64,000 nucleotides of DNA, taken from NCBI RefSeq assembly GCF_022458985.1, contig NC_061773.1, forward strand, positions 1,618,001-1,682,000. Direction: 5' to 3'. This stretch comes from Mugil cephalus (Eukaryota; Chordata; Actinopteri; Mugiliformes; Mugilidae). Shown here one piece after another: positions 61,501 to 64,000 of this stretch. The position numbers and the translations under genes are program-made. The notes beneath the pieces were generated by a model that was given only the letters and a program-made list of their open reading frames with translations, was not told where the DNA came from and searched no databases. Positions within the stretch are counted from its first letter, which is position 1, and every line of letters begins with the position of its first letter.

Positions 61501-62586
61501 TGAGGCTGTACTCCACTTGAACCTCTTTTATGGCTCACACTTATATTTGTCTGGGCGCAGTTTGCTAAGCATGCACACTGGTATTCCCAACATGAAACTA
61601 AAAGATACAAAACACACAACCTGACTGAACGTATTGAAGGTCTATATTAGGCGAACTTTGGGTTACCTAATTTCCCTTCGGGGATGAATAAAGTAATCTA
61701 TCTATCTATCTATCTATCTTACATTATGTAATCCTGGTGGTATTTTTATCAACTGAGATCTCTGAAGACATTAAAAAAATATACACCGATCAGCCGGAAC
61801 ATAAAAACCACTGACAGGAGAAGTAAAAAGCATTAACCCTCTTGTGACAACTCATTGTTCTCCTGATTAACCTTTGGACCTGGTATTCATTCATGTAGAT
61901 GTTACTTAGACATGTTCCACCCACCTAGACCAGACCAGACACCCCCACCCCATAGCAATAACACTCCTTGATGGCAGCAGTCATCCCCAGAAGGATGCAT
62001 TTTTTTTTGTCCACACAGTATTCGAGTTAATTCAGGATGTGTTCAGTGCACACTAAAGTTCAAGCTAAAGGGTTCACACTTTTCAGGCGAGCTGCAGATT
62101 TCATTTTAGTTTGACCAAACTTGAAAAGTGTGAATGCACCCCGAAGTTCTTCAACACATACACCAGCAAGTACACCAGACTAGGTGTGGTCAGCCAGGTT
62201 GCTGGAATGGTGTATTTTTGTGCATTTATTTTGTGAAGTGTATTGTTGTATGTTTTTTACTTTGAATTCATCTGACATTTCTGTTTTTTAGGCTCAGATT
62301 GAGTTGGCCCAGATTGACCTGAAGTCTGGTGTCACAGAATGGTGAGCATCACAGAGCAGACTGGACTCACTCCAGACTTTGTGGGAAAGTGCAGCACCGC
62401 ATGAAATATTTAGGATCAAAACACTTAAGCATGTGCTCAGTGACTGCAAAAACACAGCAGTTTGCTAAATGATCAATTATTGAACTGTACGTTTTTTGTT
62501 TTTTTGGCATGATTAGTTGATTAGTGATTTACACTGAACACCTGTCTGCTTATTCCAGGTTCACTCTGAGAGATGAAGCTGAATAG
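43526..62586 (+). CDS. esyt1: Extended synaptotagmin 1 with nine C2 domains, 52 coding exons
   Basis: Tethers ER to plasma membrane and moves lipids through its SMP domain, controlled by Ca2+-binding C2 domains. My model is 52 coding exons, continuous frame, 1,834 aa, stop at 62,584-62,586. Exon 1 (43526-43885, start context ccgccATG) encodes a cytosolic N-terminus and a hydrophobic hairpin (about 38-82). Exons 2-8 (44817-44858, 46100-46234, 46329-46402, 46497-46569, 46681-46770, 46941-46996, 47114-47234) encode the SMP domain (about 121-317; FPDVEKVEWLNK, FCKAGVKG, DINWTGLTNLLD). Then four paired-C2 cassettes at residues 318-585, 624-891, 988-1254 and 1420-1686, and a terminal C2 (about 1687-1834; exons 60841-60974, 61168-61299, 61391-61493, 62292-62341, 62559-62586). 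Linker exons: 49534-49647; 51685-51791 and 51975-52155; 55950-56086, 56284-56410, 56499-56587 and 56699-56840. Mammalian E-Syt1 is about 1,100 aa with five C2 domains. Confidence 0.93.
44990..45395 (-). pseudogene. Decayed partial copy of the sorting-nexin gene inside esyt1 intron 2
   Basis: Minus-strand pieces resemble three exons of the gene at 31,431-36,952, in the same order. About 45,333-45,385 reads FLDVVLNEHM then a stop (live gene: FLDVVLTEQ). About 45,165-45,220 reads SLGLGLVLELHHQEH (live gene: TLGVGLDLESRYQEA). About 45,039-45,083 reads SADTLMRVWPLLEYC, a weaker match to VRLQMLQQALVQWCE. Intron-like DNA separates the pieces, so this is a DNA-level duplicate and not a retrocopy. Stops and lost exons show it is dead. 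Confidence 0.65.
47318..49392 (+). repeat. esyt1: esyt1 paired-C2 cassette 1 (C2A-C2B)
   Basis: Eight exons: 47318-47494, 47689-47771, 47976-48024, 48107-48196, 48336-48431, 48915-48986, 49063-49149, 49243-49392 (177, 83, 49, 90, 96, 72, 87, 150 nt). C2A keeps the acidic Ca2+ pattern (AAKDNY, LSDPYA, YDKDPDQDDF). C2B lacks it (NKEPNPMVQ where SDPY would be). This is the most divergent of the four cassettes and corresponds to C2A-C2B of mammalian E-Syt1. Confidence 0.9.
49766..51403 (+). repeat. esyt1: esyt1 paired-C2 cassette 2 (C2C-C2D)
   Basis: Exons: 49766-49942, 50200-50285, 50367-50415, 50519-50608, 50698-50793, 50888-50959, 51078-51164, 51257-51403 (177, 86, 49, 90, 96, 72, 87, 147 nt). 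The first C2 reads GMVKGKSDPYVK and FDKDMDMKDDFMGR, one residue longer in Ca2+ loop 3 than the other cassettes. The second C2 has KKSGKDPKVGAE instead of SDPY. Confidence 0.9.
51538..51660. mobile_element. MITE family A fragment in esyt1 intron
   Basis: The left end 'catcagccacaacattatg' and 'gaccgtcttgtgacaataca' are recognisable, ending in 'catgtggatgtta'. It stops about 25 bp before linker exon 51,685. Confidence 0.7.
52488..52760. repeat. Interspersed repeat family B, copy 4, in esyt1 intron
   Basis: Landmarks: 'agcctttccttgatgcgttc', 'catctttattgatacaatag', 'gagaatcagctggaaatatt' and 'aatgtagaagcctaaactgc'. It lies between the first two exons of cassette 3. Confidence 0.65.
53939..54295. 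mobile_element. MITE family A in esyt1 intron
   Basis: It runs from 'gaccacaacattatgactac' through 'ccagacacccccacccca' and the CA seed to 'accagacaccacaggac', with the right terminus degraded. Confidence 0.8.
57463..57735. mobile_element. MITE family A, reverse orientation, in esyt1 intron
   Basis: It begins 'tacactgatcaagcataaca' and ends 'gttgtgacctatcggtgt'. It is internally deleted. It lies just upstream of the first exon of cassette 4. Confidence 0.8.
59686..59687 (+). other. esyt1: Non-canonical GC splice donor in esyt1
   Basis: The seventh exon of cassette 4 ends GTGGTGAAG and the intron starts gcaagg. The equivalent exons in cassettes 2 and 3 end AAG|gtgagt and AAG|gtgacc. GC-AG introns are a minor but valid class, usually with a strong donor context as here (AAG|GCAAGG). 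Confidence 0.75.
59755..59880 (+). repeat. LINE/SINE 3'-tail-like fragment
   Basis: 'tgtgaagcactttgctgcaa' followed by 'aaggtgctatataaatgaaa' is the common 3' tail shared by several fish LINEs and their SINE partners. No upstream coding part. It is inside the GC-AG intron. Confidence 0.45.
60304..60796 (+). mobile_element. Interspersed repeat family C, full-length copy in esyt1 intron
   Basis: It starts 'catagactgtatataaatat' and ends 'tttatttacagtctatg', inverted ends of about 14 bp. It shares several blocks with the copies at 30,040 and 18,596. It lies between cassette 4 and the terminal C2. Confidence 0.75.
61650..61721 (+). repeat. LINE 3' tail with (TATC)n
   Basis: 'aatttcccttcggggatgaa' and 'taaagtaatctatctatcta' form a typical fish LINE 3' end followed by a tetranucleotide run. 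Confidence 0.55.
61782..61999. mobile_element. MITE family A, 5' half, in the penultimate-side esyt1 intron
   Basis: It begins 'tacaccgatcagccggaaca' and runs through 'ccagacacccccacccca' to 'aaggatgca', then is truncated by a T run. Confidence 0.75.
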
Positions 62587-63254
62587 CCACTATGCTCGCA
62601 GACGTCGTAGTCATTGCTCAACCCGACACTGCTGCTACTCACACTGATGCCTTCTACTTCCCACTTCTGCATTCAGGGCCACTGTAGCAGCCCAATCTAC
62701 ATCCACTCAGCTCCATGTGTATCATCATATAAAATAGAAGTGGACTGCACTGTTTATTCACACACACACCAGTACACACCCACCTAAGACGAGAAGGCCT
62801 AAGTAGTTGAGGTGAGGATAAAGTGCATGTAAGTTATGATTGAAGGTTACATTTCTATATGAAGGAATTTAAAGACTGAGTAGAGGAAGTGAAAATGAAC
62901 TCACCCGGGAAGAAGTCATGTTCTTTTGCTTTCTTTGCTGCTTCTTGTTGCTTTTAATGTGCAACTTGTTTGAAGTGCAGTAACATGTTTTTAGATCATA
63001 GTTTTTTTTATGTGTCAATGCTAATGCAGTTTCAGTATTTAGGATTTGGTTTGACGCTAGGCTGATATTCATTTTTTTTTTTTTTTACAGCACTTTGCCA
63101 TGTATCTCTTGACAGTGCCTTTGAAAAAACTTTGGTATGTTTATTGTTTACACATACATTTTATTACGTACTTCACCGTTATGGAATGATTTTGTGTATA
63201 TTTGCAAAGATTGCAGGTCAGATCGGATACTGATTGTCAAAGGATCGCAACAAA
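62587..63254 (+). other. esyt1: esyt1 3' UTR
   Basis: Non-coding sequence from the stop codon to the AATAAA at 63,255. There is a T run at about 63,072-63,085. Confidence 0.65.
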
Positions 63255-63260
63255 AATAAA
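63255..63260 (+). terminator. esyt1: Probable esyt1 poly(A) signal
   Basis: AATAAA about 670 bp after the stop codon, followed by a T/GT-rich stretch ('cactttttgtgtttgtgg') typical of the downstream element. Confidence 0.65.
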
Positions 63261-63279
63261 CAGATTTGCACTTCTCACT

Positions 63280-64000
63280 TTTTGTGTTTGTGGATTAATT
63301 TATGGAACTATAAAACATGTTGTGTTTTCATCATTTCCTTTCATTGTTGCTGTCACCCACTGTGATACGCAGATTCAATACATTTACTGTGGCTATTCTG
63401 CATTATGAAAGAATCTCTGACAAATTTAATCTAAAAAAAAAAGTAATGTGTGGTACTTTACCATATGACAAGACAAGACGAGATTGGAAATGTGTTTTTC
63501 TTATTAAAAGAATCAGTGTCCATCAGTGTACAAATACTCAAGTATTTGTATTCGTATTTGCACCCGGAGTGTGCCACATGCCGAAGTGTCCTTGAGCAAG
63601 ACTGTACTACAATTTATTATATGCTTATACTTGGGTAAAGTTTAACTTACTTTACCTAACTATCTCCATGCTATGGTACTTTCCACTCCACTACATTTTT
63701 ACGATTGTCTTAGTTACTTTATGATAAATACTACAATGAAAAACACAACAAACTTTTTAAAATACTCATCCACAAAAATCCAACCTTTTTTCCTCTGGAT
63801 GTCTCACAATAATCAATGTGTGACACAATATCCTATAAGAAAATACCCCAAATTAAAACACACTTGTCTGTCATAAACTTTTTCTTTTCTGTGCTATTAA
63901 TTATTGCTCAACACCTTCAGATTCATCTGCTACAATTGAAACCTACAGAGTACAGACTAATGTTTCACTATTAATAATCTAAGAACATACAGTTATCAGT
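63280..64000. other. Downstream intergenic, no gene seen
   Basis: AT-rich sequence without supported exons to the window edge. Confidence 0.55.

Overview
The window is vertebrate nuclear DNA, most likely from a ray-finned (teleost) fish. The genes have many small exons with GT-AG introns, long (CA)n runs, AATAAA poly(A) signals and fish-type transposons (hAT MITEs, a tRNA-derived SINE, several LINE relics, a BEL/Pao relic). No bacterial or organellar signal is present. I worked by eye from the sequence; no database search was possible.

Layout. Positions 1 to about 31,300 form a gene desert of transposon debris and microsatellites in which I could support no gene. From 31,431 to 62,586 the window is gene-dense, with four genes. 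(1) A divergent SNX5/SNX6/SNX32-type sorting nexin lies on the minus strand, with 14 coding exons giving 368 aa. (2) A two-exon DNAJB9/ERdj4-like ER J-protein of 181 aa lies on the minus strand. (3) zc3h10, a CCCH zinc-finger RNA-binding protein of 550 aa, lies on the plus strand head-to-head with the J-protein gene. (4) esyt1, extended synaptotagmin 1, lies on the plus strand and fills the last third.

The main result is the esyt1 gene model: 52 coding exons giving 1,834 aa. Mammalian E-Syt1 is about 1,100 aa with five C2 domains. Here an eight-exon cassette, each encoding a pair of C2 domains and with nearly invariant exon lengths (177, 83, 49, 90, 96, 72, 87, 147-150 nt), occurs four times in tandem before the terminal C2. 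The predicted protein therefore has nine C2 domains behind the membrane hairpin and SMP lipid-transfer domain. Every odd-numbered C2 of the cassettes keeps the acidic Ca2+-binding pattern; the even-numbered ones lack it.

Other points: a decayed partial copy of the sorting-nexin gene sits in esyt1 intron 2, about 12 kb from the live gene; one esyt1 intron uses a GC donor; a UPR-type TGACGTG site lies about 140 bp upstream of the ER J-protein start; one MITE family with about 30-bp inverted termini occurs about 14 times in 64 kb, with clear nested insertions (SINE in MITE, LINE remnant in MITE, long inverted repeat beside a BEL/Pao fragment).

The genes have membrane or ER themes (E-Syt1 at ER-plasma membrane contacts, a SNX-BAR protein on endosomes, an ER chaperone partner), but I see nothing that makes them a functional cluster.
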